Positions 25,344 through 31,960 of a DNA stretch of 55,862 nt are shown in pieces. The position numbers were made by a program, and so were the translations under genes. How positions within the stretch are numbered: the stretch's first letter is position 1; each line of letters begins with the position of its first letter. The notes under the pieces are model-generated. The model saw only the letters and a list, made by a program, of their open reading frames with translations. It was not told where the DNA came from and searched no databases. The stretch comes from Streptomyces sp. A012304 (lineage in GTDB: Bacteria > Actinomycetota > Actinomycetes > Streptomycetales > Streptomycetaceae), in contig NZ_BQUN01000200.1 of the NCBI RefSeq assembly GCF_026008495.1, positions 89,079 to 144,940 on the forward strand, read 5' to 3'.

Positions 25344-25732
25344 TGCCGCTGAACGAGACAGCCGTGTAACGGCCATCACTGGGTCAGAACCCTGCGCCCC
25401 CAGGCCGGGGCCGTGGTCGAGGGCGACGGCCGCGGTGACGGCGGCGGTGGCCACGGCGTCCGTCCGTCGAGCCCGCCGACCGTCATCGGCGGGAGTCTTC
25501 CATCCGGAACCAGGGCTGGTCGGGGACGACGTTCTCGGACAGCCCTGGCGGCACGACCACGGACCGCGCCCCGGTGCGCCGTCGCGCACCCGACGGCGGC
25601 CGAGGCACCGGCCGCTCCCACCGAGCGGGAAACATGCTGCAACTGCCGGATTCGTCGACGGTCCCGGACGAGGCCCGCACCCGGACGGCGTCCGGCCGGG
25701 ACCTGAGCCGGACTCAGGTCCCGGGAGCGGGT
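25344..25732. other. Convergent intergenic region, possible decayed coding remnant
   Basis: 389 bp between the GH97 stop and the esterase stop. Minus-strand frames contain protein-like pieces in different frames (for example GLSENVVPDQPWFRMED near 25490-25540), which hints at an old gene broken by frameshifts. I cannot name a family. A strong hairpin at 25696-25724 is listed separately. Confidence 0.3.
25696..25724. terminator. Bidirectional terminator hairpin
   Basis: CCGGGACCTGAG (25696-25707) and CTCAGGTCCCGG (25713-25724) form a perfect 12-bp stem with a 5-nt loop, 9 bp past the stop of the minus-strand esterase and 353 bp past GH97. Suitable for both directions. Confidence 0.65.
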
Positions 25733-26839
25733 TCATCCGGCGGTCAGAGTGGTCCACTTCTGGTTGGAGCCGCCGTTGCAGTCCCACAGCACGAGCTGAG
25801 TGCCGTCGGCCGTGGAGGAGCCCGGGACGTCGAGACAGCGGCCAGAGGCGGGGTTGCGGTAGCCGCCGTTGTAGGGCTGCCAGACCTGGTTGGCGCCGCC
25901 GTGGCAGGACCAGAGCTGCACCTTGGTGCCGTTGGCGGTGGCCCCGCCGGCGGCGTCGAGGCACTTGCCCATGGAGCGCAGGGTGCCGTCGGTGTAGGCG
26001 GACCAGTACTGGTTGGCGCTGTCGCCGCAGCTCCACGTCTGGACGGCGGTCCCGTTGGCGGTGCCGGCGCCGTTGACGTCCATGCACTTGCCGGCGATGC
26101 CGGACTGTACGCGTGCGGGGGCGGGGGCGGGGTTCCTCAGCCACCCTGCGCTGTCCGCGGCCTGGACGCCGCGGTGGAAGGCGTCGGCCATCTTCTGGTA
26201 GCCGGCGTCGTTGGGATGCAGGGGGTCGGCCAGGTCGGCCGTGGTCAGGCTGCTCATGTCGACGAATGCGACGCGCTTGCCCGCGGCCTGTGCGTCGCTG
26301 ACGATCTGGCGGGTGGCCTGGTTGTACGTGCCCCGCCACCGCTCCTCCGAACTGCTGGTGGACACGACCAGGGAGGCGACGAGGACGGTTGCGTCGGGGA
26401 CGTCGGCGGTGATCTGGTTGACCAGCGACCTCAGCCGGGCGATGGCGCTGTCGACCTCGGAGGCCCCTTGGAGGTCGTTGGTACCGATGTGCAGCGTCAC
26501 GACGTTGGGCCGGTAGCGGGTCAGCGAGGCGTCGGCAAGGGCGGCGATCTGGTCGATGCGGTATCCGGAGTGGCCTTCGTTGTCGGGGTCGGACATCGAC
26601 CCGTTCCGCACCGTGCCGACGAAGTCCAGCGGATGGCCGTCCGCCGCAAGCCGGTTCCACAGCGGAGCCCGGTAACCGTTGCCCGTACTGCTTCCCACAC
26701 CCCAGGTTATCGAGTCGCCCAACGGCATGACTCGCAAAGGGGTGTCGGGGGCGGCGGAGGCAGGGGTCACACCTGCCACGGTGACCCCGAGCGCGGCAGC
26801 GACAAGCGAGATCAAGGGTAGAACCCGGGATTTTCTCAT
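25733..26839 (-). CDS. Secreted SGNH/GDSL hydrolase (carbohydrate esterase-like) with ricin-type domain
   Basis: 368 residues from ATG 26839 (GAGGA upstream); the open frame extends further but without a signal. Sec signal residues 1-29 (ASAAP). SGNH blocks: block I MPLGDSITWG with Ser43, block III HIGTNDLQ, and block V DPLHPNDAGY with the Asp and His of the triad. It hydrolyses esters, possibly acetyl groups on plant polysaccharide. Residues about 238-368 make a ricin-B trefoil (GKCMDVNGAG, GKCLDAAGGA, GRCLDVPGSS and repeated QxW). Its upstream region has one perfect and one near-perfect ACAT-N3-ATGT site, linking it to the fucosidase genes. Substrate unproven. Confidence 0.87.
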   Translation of the reverse strand: MRKSRVLPLISLVAAALGVTVAGVTPASAAPDTPLRVMPLGDSITWGVGSSTGNGYRAPLWNRLAADGHPLDFVGTVRNGSMSDPDNEGHSGYRIDQIAALADASLTRYRPNVVTLHIGTNDLQGASEVDSAIARLRSLVNQITADVPDATVLVASLVVSTSSSEERWRGTYNQATRQIVSDAQAAGKRVAFVDMSSLTTADLADPLHPNDAGYQKMADAFHRGVQAADSAGWLRNPAPAPARVQSGIAGKCMDVNGAGTANGTAVQTWSCGDSANQYWSAYTDGTLRSMGKCLDAAGGATANGTKVQLWSCHGGANQVWQPYNGGYRNPASGRCLDVPGSSTADGTQLVLWDCNGGSNQKWTTLTAG

Positions 26840-27166
26840 GCAGCGTCCTCTTCTGCGAATGAGTGCTGAATCAGCGGGGATGATCGCCGTTCGTGTCAGC
26901 AACTCGGCCGCAACGCCTTCCCTTCGGCGACGGCCGCCTGACGTACTGGCAGAACGGGTGGGTGGGGAGCACGCACCGAGCGGGTCGGCCCTGACCCGCC
27001 TCGCAAGCGCATCCGTATAGATACCACGATCCCGCTGGAACATCCCATGAATCGCGGGGAATTTAGGGGTCGGTGGCACGAGGGCGAGTCCAGTGCTGTT
27101 TCGTGCCGAGGTAGCTGCTGGTGCGGCCTTTTCGCCGATCCGTCCCTCGCCGATGTAGGCCCACGA

Positions 27167-27177
27167 ACATCCTATGT
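27167..27177. promoter_or_regulatory. Candidate operator ACAT-N3-ATGT (site 3)
   Basis: Perfect palindrome ACATCCTATGT followed by CTGAC, 328 bp upstream of the esterase start; a near copy (ACATCCCATGA) lies at 27040-27050, closer to the gene. Confidence 0.45.
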
Positions 27178-27320
27178 CTGACACTGCTGGTGTTCAGTCC
27201 TCTGATCACGCGCCCCGTGTCGTCGGCGCCGCCGATCGCAGTACGACGGCGCTCGGGTGCCGGACGACGGGCATGACGACGTCGACTTGTGAACATCAAC
27301 AGCCCTGTGATGGCTTGTGG

Positions 27321-27332
27321 TTAAGGCCTTAA
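27321..27332. promoter_or_regulatory. AT-rich palindrome TTAAGGCCTTAA
   Basis: A perfect 12-bp palindrome in an unusually AT-rich patch, 248 bp upstream of the flavoprotein gene. Possible operator; no known regulator matches it in my memory. Confidence 0.3.
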
Positions 27333-27579
27333 TCGCTCAACCTACCCAGCGACGGCCGCCGGGTCGGCCGCCTGTGAAGGGGTTGGAGTTCACCCCGTAA
27401 GGCACGGTGTGGTCGGCTCGACCATCGTGCTGACCCGCGGCACGAGAACGGTCGACGCTTTGCAGATCAAGTTCCGTAGTTTTGTCGCAACCGGAGCCAG
27501 TATCAGGTGAGGACGCTGGGATCCTTGCGACCTTGCAGGTACCGGGCGCGAGTGCGTCACATGGGCAAGAGGGGAAGCG

Positions 27580-28917
27580 GTGGAGGCGACGATTTCAAGG
27601 GTGCGGCAAAGCACCATACCTCCGGTCGTTGCGGCGCGGTGGGCGCTGTGGACGTTTGTCATCACCAACTTGGTGGTCGTCGAGGCCCTGTTCCTCACCG
27701 CCGGGACTGGCAAGAACGGGGTGCTCACGGTCGCCAAGTTCTTCGGCCTGCACGCCGCCGCGCTGATGCTGTTCCAGCTGCTGCTCGTGGCCCGGCTGCC
27801 GTGGCTCGACCGCCGCATCGGCATGGACCGGCTGACAGTGTGGCACCGGTGGGTCGGCTTCACCCTGCTGTGGACCATCCTCACGCACGCCTTTCTGGTG
27901 GTGCTGGGCTACGCGAGGCTCGATGACGCGTCGATGACGAAGACGTTCTTCGCGCTGGCCGGAGTGCCGGCCTCCCTGCTCGGGATGCTGGCCGCGGCGA
28001 TCGTCGTCGTGGTCGGTGTGGTCTCCGCCCGGTATGTGAGGCAGCGGCTGCGGTACGAGACCTGGCACGGCCTGCACCTGCTGCTGTACCTGGCGTTGGG
28101 GCTGGCGTTCGTCCACCAGCTGCAGGAGACCACGACCTTCAGCTCGTCCACGCTCGCGATGATCTACTGGTGGGCCCTGTGGCTGTTCGCGTTCGGTGCC
28201 CTGGTCACGGGGCGGATCGTCATGCCCCTGTGGCGCAACGCCTATCACAGATTCCGGGTCGCGGAGGTGGTGGCGGAGTCGGACAACGTGGTGTCGGTGC
28301 GCGTCACCGGCCGCCACCTCGACAAGCTGCCGGCCCGGGCCGGCCAGTTCTGCATCTGGCGGTTCCCCGGGCACAACCACTGGTGGCTGGCCAATCCGTT
28401 CTCGCTGTCGGCGGCACCCGACGGCCGTACGTTGCGCCTGACCGCCAAGGCGGTCGGCAGCACCAGCGCCGGCCTGCGGCACGTCCCGGTCGGGAGCCGC
28501 GCGTTCGTCGAGGGGCCGTACGGGGCGTTCACCTCGCTGCATCGAACGCGGCCCGGCGCACTCCTGATCGCCGGGGGAGTGGGGATCACGCCGGTTCGCG
28601 CCCTGCTGGAGGAGGAGCCGGCCGGTGATGTCGTCGTGCTGTACCGGGTGCGCAGCGAGAACGACGCCGTGCTGGTCGACGAGGTCCGAGCTCTGGTCGC
28701 GGACCGCGGCGGACAGCTGCACCTGCTCACCGGCCGCACGGGGGAGGGGAACCCGCCGTTCGAGCCGGACAGTCTCCGTGCCCTGGTCCCCGACATAACC
28801 GAACGGGACGTGTACGTCTGCGGCCCGCCCGCGATGACCTCGGCCGTGCTCAGCGCCCTGCGCAGCCTGAAGGTTCCCCAACCGCAAGTGCACGCCGAGC
28901 GGTTCGGCCTGGCCTGA
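27580..28917 (+). CDS. Ferric-reductase-like transmembrane protein fused to FNR-type FAD/NAD(P) oxidoreductase
   Basis: 445 residues from GTG 27580 (GGGGAAG upstream). Six hydrophobic segments fill residues about 15-215, with paired His in the membrane part (LTVWHRWVGF, WTILTHAFL, YETWHGLHLLLY, GLAFVHQL) as expected for a haem-binding ferric-reductase-like domain. Then come the FAD-binding RAGQFCIWRFPGH and NPFSLSA, and the NAD(P)-binding IAGGVGITPVRALL and VYVCGPPAMT. The protein should pass electrons from cytoplasmic NAD(P)H across the membrane. In streptomycetes such genes often precede an FMN-binding protein and ApbE flavin transferase; neither is present here. The next gene, trpC, is unrelated and lies 263 bp away after a hairpin. 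Confidence 0.85.
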   Translation: MEATISRVRQSTIPPVVAARWALWTFVITNLVVVEALFLTAGTGKNGVLTVAKFFGLHAAALMLFQLLLVARLPWLDRRIGMDRLTVWHRWVGFTLLWTILTHAFLVVLGYARLDDASMTKTFFALAGVPASLLGMLAAAIVVVVGVVSARYVRQRLRYETWHGLHLLLYLALGLAFVHQLQETTTFSSSTLAMIYWWALWLFAFGALVTGRIVMPLWRNAYHRFRVAEVVAESDNVVSVRVTGRHLDKLPARAGQFCIWRFPGHNHWWLANPFSLSAAPDGRTLRLTAKAVGSTSAGLRHVPVGSRAFVEGPYGAFTSLHRTRPGALLIAGGVGITPVRALLEEEPAGDVVVLYRVRSENDAVLVDEVRALVADRGGQLHLLTGRTGEGNPPFEPDSLRALVPDITERDVYVCGPPAMTSAVLSALRSLKVPQPQVHAERFGLA

Positions 28918-28960
28918 GCCCCGCCTGCGGCGGCATCCGGCTCAAGACCGAAGGCAGTGA

Positions 28961-28996
28961 GGCTGCATGCAAAGCGCCGAGCGCCTGCATGCAGCC
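28961..28996 (+). terminator. Terminator-like hairpin after the ferric-reductase-like gene
   Basis: GGCTGCATGCA (28961-28971) and TGCATGCAGCC (28986-28996) form a perfect 11-bp stem, and the 14-nt loop itself contains GCGC-CGA-GCGC. It lies 44 bp after the stop. The remainder up to 29180 holds AAGGAG before trpC and nothing else recognised. Confidence 0.6.
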
Positions 28997-29180
28997 TGAG
29001 GCGACACTTCACGGGTCATCCGCGAGAAGTTCAACCTCCGTGCCCCGTGGCCGGCCGGCACGCATACCATGATCGATCCGAATAGCCGTCTTCTGAGCAC
29101 GACTTGGACGTGGGTGATGCACGGCCTCACTCAAGCCGGAGGACGTCCGCAGCGGCAGACAGTTCGACAAGGAGAGGACA

Positions 29181-29966
29181 ATGAGCGTTCTCGATGAGAT
29201 CCTCGCGGGAGTCCGCGAAGACTTGGAAGAGCGTAAGCGTGCGACGCCGCTGGCAGAGTTGCGCTCCCGGGCAGCGGACGCGGCACCCGCGATCGACCCC
29301 CTGCCCGCCTTCCGGGCGCCCGGGGTGTCCATCATCGCCGAGGTGAAGCGAAAGAGCCCCAGCAAGGGTGAGCTGGCGGACATTCCCGATCCTGCGTCCC
29401 TCGCGGTCCAGTACGCGGCCGGCGGTGCCGCCGCGATCAGCGTGCTGACCGAGCGCAGGCGTTTCGGCGGCTCTCTCGCCGACCTGGACGCCGTACGCGC
29501 CCGGGTCGACGTGCCCGTCCTGCGCAAGGACTTCATCGTCGACCCCTATCAGCTGTGGGAAGCCCGCGCACACGGCGCCGACCTTGCGCTGCTCATGGTC
29601 GTGTCGCTGGACGACGGCCAACTCGCCGACTTGATGGGACTGTGCAAGGAGTTGGGTCTCACACCGCTCGTGGAGGCGCACACAGCCGACGAAGTGCGGC
29701 GCGCCGCCGCCGCAGGCGCCGAGCTCCTCGGCATCAACGCGCGGGACTTGACCACGCTGGATGTGGATCGCAGCGTGTTCGCCGACCTCGTGACAGCCAT
29801 CCCGGAAGGCACGGTCAAGGTCGCGGAATCGGGAGTGACGGGCCCGAAGGACGTGGCGGAGTACCGCGGTTGGGGAGCCGACGTGGTACTGGTCGGTGAG
29901 GCACTGGTCCGCTCGGGGGCCCCGAGCACCGCCGTGCGCGAGTTCATCGAGGCGGCCGGAGCGTAG
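29181..29966 (+). CDS. trpC: Indole-3-glycerol phosphate synthase
   Basis: 261 residues; ATG 29181 is preceded by AAGGAGAGG. The TIM-barrel motifs are complete: SIIAEVKRKSPSKG (catalytic Glu and Lys), VLRKDFIVDPYQ (catalytic Lys), LVEAHTADEV, GINARDLTTLDVD and KVAESGV, plus the phosphate site VLVGEALVR. It converts CdRP to indole-3-glycerol phosphate in tryptophan synthesis. No other trp gene is nearby, and flanking genes are a flavoprotein and decayed fragments. This is therefore either the housekeeping copy sitting alone or, more likely, a second copy as seen near some specialised-metabolite loci. Function of the isolated copy is not evident. Confidence 0.93.
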   Translation: MSVLDEILAGVREDLEERKRATPLAELRSRAADAAPAIDPLPAFRAPGVSIIAEVKRKSPSKGELADIPDPASLAVQYAAGGAAAISVLTERRRFGGSLADLDAVRARVDVPVLRKDFIVDPYQLWEARAHGADLALLMVVSLDDGQLADLMGLCKELGLTPLVEAHTADEVRRAAAAGAELLGINARDLTTLDVDRSVFADLVTAIPEGTVKVAESGVTGPKDVAEYRGWGADVVLVGEALVRSGAPSTAVREFIEAAGA

Positions 29967-30194
29967 CGGCGTCCGGCTCGGCCCGTGGCATGCCTCGACA
30001 TGCCGAGCCGAGCCACCGGACTGCATGCCGGCCGTCAGCGGCGGGCCAGGCGTCGAAACCGTCGCCGGTGATCCACTCGGCCCGGGGTGCTCGTCGGCCC
30101 AGTGCCGTGCTGAGGGCCGGCCGGATCACGGTTACGCCAGACCCCGTACACCTGCCGGTCCTGTGCCGTCGCGTCCTTCCACGTCCGCGGCCGC

Positions 30195-30473
30195 TCAATC
30201 AACCCTGATCCGCTGTTCTTCCTTCATGCCGCGGGCGAACGCCAACTGCGTGTTCACCGGACTGCCGATCGGAGCCGGTGACCTGCCGTACCCGTTCAGG
30301 TCCGTGTCGTACTCACCGGCCGGACTGGTCCGGGAACGCTGTTCCATCCGGAATGCCCTGAGCGGCCAGCCACCGCCGATCCTGCCGCCCGTGACGGCGA
30401 GGGCGTCGAGCACCGGGCCTTCGGCGGCCCCGGTCCTGGCGGTCCCTTCGGTGAACACGATGTCGGCCTGCAT
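30195..30473 (-). pseudogene. Fragment beginning like a YtcJ-type amidohydrolase
   Basis: From ATG 30473 the first 28 residues (MQADIVFTEGTARTGAAEG, then LDALAVTGGRIGG) match the N-terminal beta-strands of amidohydrolase-3/YtcJ enzymes, which normally exceed 500 residues. After GGRIGG the sequence changes to an unrelated tail (FRMEQRSRTSPAGEYDTDLN and PIGSPVNTQLAFARGM), ending at residue 92 with no HxH metal site. I read it as a fusion of two broken genes made by deletion. The identity of the second part is unknown. It may not be translated. Confidence 0.45.
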
Positions 30474-30511
30474 AGCGGCGGAGCCCTTCCCGTCGCACGA
30501 CAACCGAGCTG

Positions 30512-30540
30512 AACCGAATCGAACTGAAACTGATTCGGTT
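30512..30540. promoter_or_regulatory. Inverted repeat AACCGAATC-N11-GATTCGGTT
   Basis: Perfect 9-bp arms (30512-30520 and 30532-30540) around an 11-nt spacer in an AT-richer patch, between the amidohydrolase head and the TetR-like tail. Looks like an operator for a divergent regulator/enzyme pair that has since been deleted. Confidence 0.45.
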
Positions 30541-30556
30541 TCGGTAGAGTAGGGCG

Positions 30557-30625
30557 GCCGAGCTCGCGTTCGACACCGGTCTGCGTGCCCTGTTCACCGG
30601 CTTCCGGGAGCTCCTTGCCCGGTGA
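30557..30625 (+). pseudogene. C-terminal tail of a TetR-family regulator
   Basis: The plus frame opens after a TAG at 30545 and encodes AELAFDTGLRALFTGFRE, then LLAR and stop. This resembles the last helix of TetR-type repressors (F-D/E-x-G-L-x-A-L-L-x-G). No helix-turn-helix precedes it, so the rest of the gene is gone. Only about 22 codons support this; a chance match is possible. Confidence 0.35.
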
Positions 30626-30671
30626 CCGGCTCGTACCGCCCCACACCACGCCCATCCCCGAGGAGCCCCTC

Positions 30672-31235
30672 ATGACCGCTGCCTTCCACGTCCTGACCAC
30701 CGGCTACGCCGACACGCGGGTGGCCGGCACCGTCACCCTGCTCGTCGACGGCGAGACGGTCGCGATAGTCGATCCCGGCATGGTCGCGGATCGCCGACTC
30801 ATCCTGGACCCGCTCACGCACCACGGGCTGAGCCCCGAAGACGTCACCGACGTGATCTTCAGCCACCACCACCCGGACCACACGCTGAACGCGGCCCTGT
30901 CCCCCGAAGCCCGCTTCCACGACCACATGGCCATCTACCGGGATGACATCTGGGAGGACCGCGATGCCGACGGATACCGGCTCTCCCCGTCGATCACGCT
31001 CATGACGACCCCGGGCCACACCGCGCAAGACGTCAGCACCCTCGTCACGGCCGAAGAGGGCCTGGTGGTCCTGACTCATCTGTGGTGGACCGCCGAGGGA
31101 CCGGCCGACGACCCCTTCGCGCCCGACCGCGAGCAGCTGCGGGCGGCCAGGGAGAAGGTCCTGGGCCTCGGCCCGGCGCTGATCGTGCCGGGACACGGGG
31201 CACCGTTCGTGCCGTCGGCGTCGACGCCCGTCTAG
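30672..31235 (+). CDS. Metallo-beta-lactamase-fold hydrolase
   Basis: 187 residues, ATG 30672 with AGGAG at 30661-30665. Metal-binding motif FSHHHPDHTLN (the HxHxDH box), further ligands MTTPGHTAQDVS and IVPGHGAPF, and an early TLLVDGETVAIVDPGMV strand typical of the glyoxalase II-like branch. It is short for the superfamily but complete at both ends. Substrate unknown; similar small proteins in actinomycetes are annotated only as MBL-fold. It stands alone between two decayed regions, directly after the TetR-like tail. Confidence 0.85.
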   Translation: MTAAFHVLTTGYADTRVAGTVTLLVDGETVAIVDPGMVADRRLILDPLTHHGLSPEDVTDVIFSHHHPDHTLNAALSPEARFHDHMAIYRDDIWEDRDADGYRLSPSITLMTTPGHTAQDVSTLVTAEEGLVVLTHLWWTAEGPADDPFAPDREQLRAAREKVLGLGPALIVPGHGAPFVPSASTPV

Positions 31236-31344
31236 CCTGCCTCATACCGTCGTCGCCCTGCCATGGATCTTCGGCCGACACCTTCCCGCCTTCCCCCCTC
31301 CCACACTGATATCGACCCAGGGGGCGCCACGGGGGAGAGCGAAC

Positions 31345-31401
31345 ATGAGAATCAGCCGGGCTCGTCTCCTGGCCATGGCTTCGGCGCGGTGGGCACGCTG
31401 A
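31345..31401 (+). other. Possible 18-residue ORF
   Basis: ATG 31345 after GGGGGAG starts MRISRARLLAMASARWAR and stops. The good ribosome site and basic start suggest either a tiny peptide or the beginning of a signal peptide whose gene is lost. Weak evidence. Confidence 0.2.
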
Positions 31402-31408
31402 TGCGAAA

Positions 31409-31782
31409 GTGACACCGCCATCGGACTTCGTGCCGACGCCGCCGGCTGACGTCGCGGGAGACGGCACTCGCGGCGTCATTGCGGCGAGGGCGGGTTCAAC
31501 GCTCGGCGGTGTGCGGTCGAGCCGCTTCCCGAGAGGCCGGCTGATCGGGGCGTTCGACGGACACCCTGGGCAGCTTTCGGGCGAGCGGTGCGGGCAGCCA
31601 CCAAGCCCTCCTGCCCAGCATCTGCCAACGACGAGATAGCGGCCCGCCTGGTGGTCTCTCCCCTGACAGCGAAGACCCACGTCAGCCGCATCATGGCAAA
31701 ACTCGGCGCGAGGGACCGATCCCAGGTCGTCGTCCTCGCGTACGAATACGGGAGGGTCAGCCCCGGCTGGCTGGCGGGCTAG
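31409..31782 (+). pseudogene. Decayed NarL/LuxR-type response regulator, C-terminal half
   Basis: The last 50 codons (about 31628-31782) read NDEIAARLVVSPLTAKTHVS, then RIMAKLGARDRSQVVVLAYE, the helix-turn-helix of LuxR-family regulators, ending normally in SPGWLAG. Upstream, in a different frame (31409-31639), TPPADV and RGRLIGAFDGHPGQ resemble the linker TPPADL...TRRLIGAF that joins receiver and DNA-binding domains. So the linker and helix-turn-helix are present but separated by a frame break, and the receiver domain is absent. Clearly not a functional full-length regulator. Confidence 0.6.
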
Positions 31783-31960
31783 GCCCTGTCGTTCGGATCA
31801 GACCGGCCCGTGCCCGGACCGGGAACGGCACACCGTGGGCACGGCGCCGGAACGCGGCCGGTTGAGCGGGGTGGGCAGTGGCGGGATGCTGGAGGCAGCG
31901 GCGTGAGAAGCGACGCGACGCCATGCTGAGTGGCTGCAGGAACGAGGTCGTGGTACGCGC

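Larger units (their letters stand above)
26840..27579. promoter_or_regulatory. 740-bp divergent intergenic region
   Basis: Separates the minus-strand esterase and the plus-strand ferric-reductase-like gene. Contains ACATCCCATGA (27040-27050, one mismatch to the ACAT-N3-ATGT motif), a perfect site at 27167-27177 and a 12-bp palindrome TTAAGGCCTTAA (27321-27332). No convincing gene. Confidence 0.5.
29967..30671. other. Region of decayed gene pieces between trpC and the MBL-fold gene
   Basis: 705 bp without an intact gene. It contains the head of an amidohydrolase on the minus strand (30195-30473), an inverted repeat (30512-30540) and the tail of a probable TetR regulator on the plus strand (30557-30625). 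The part 29967-30190 shows no family I recognise. Confidence 0.5.

Noticed and set aside
22371..26660. Very long antisense open frame (about 1429 codons) over the GH43, GH97 and esterase genes
   Set aside because: High-GC codon bias leaves few stops in the shadow frames. The translation is Arg/Gly/Val/Asp-rich without domains, and the overlapping genes have clear motifs and ribosome sites.
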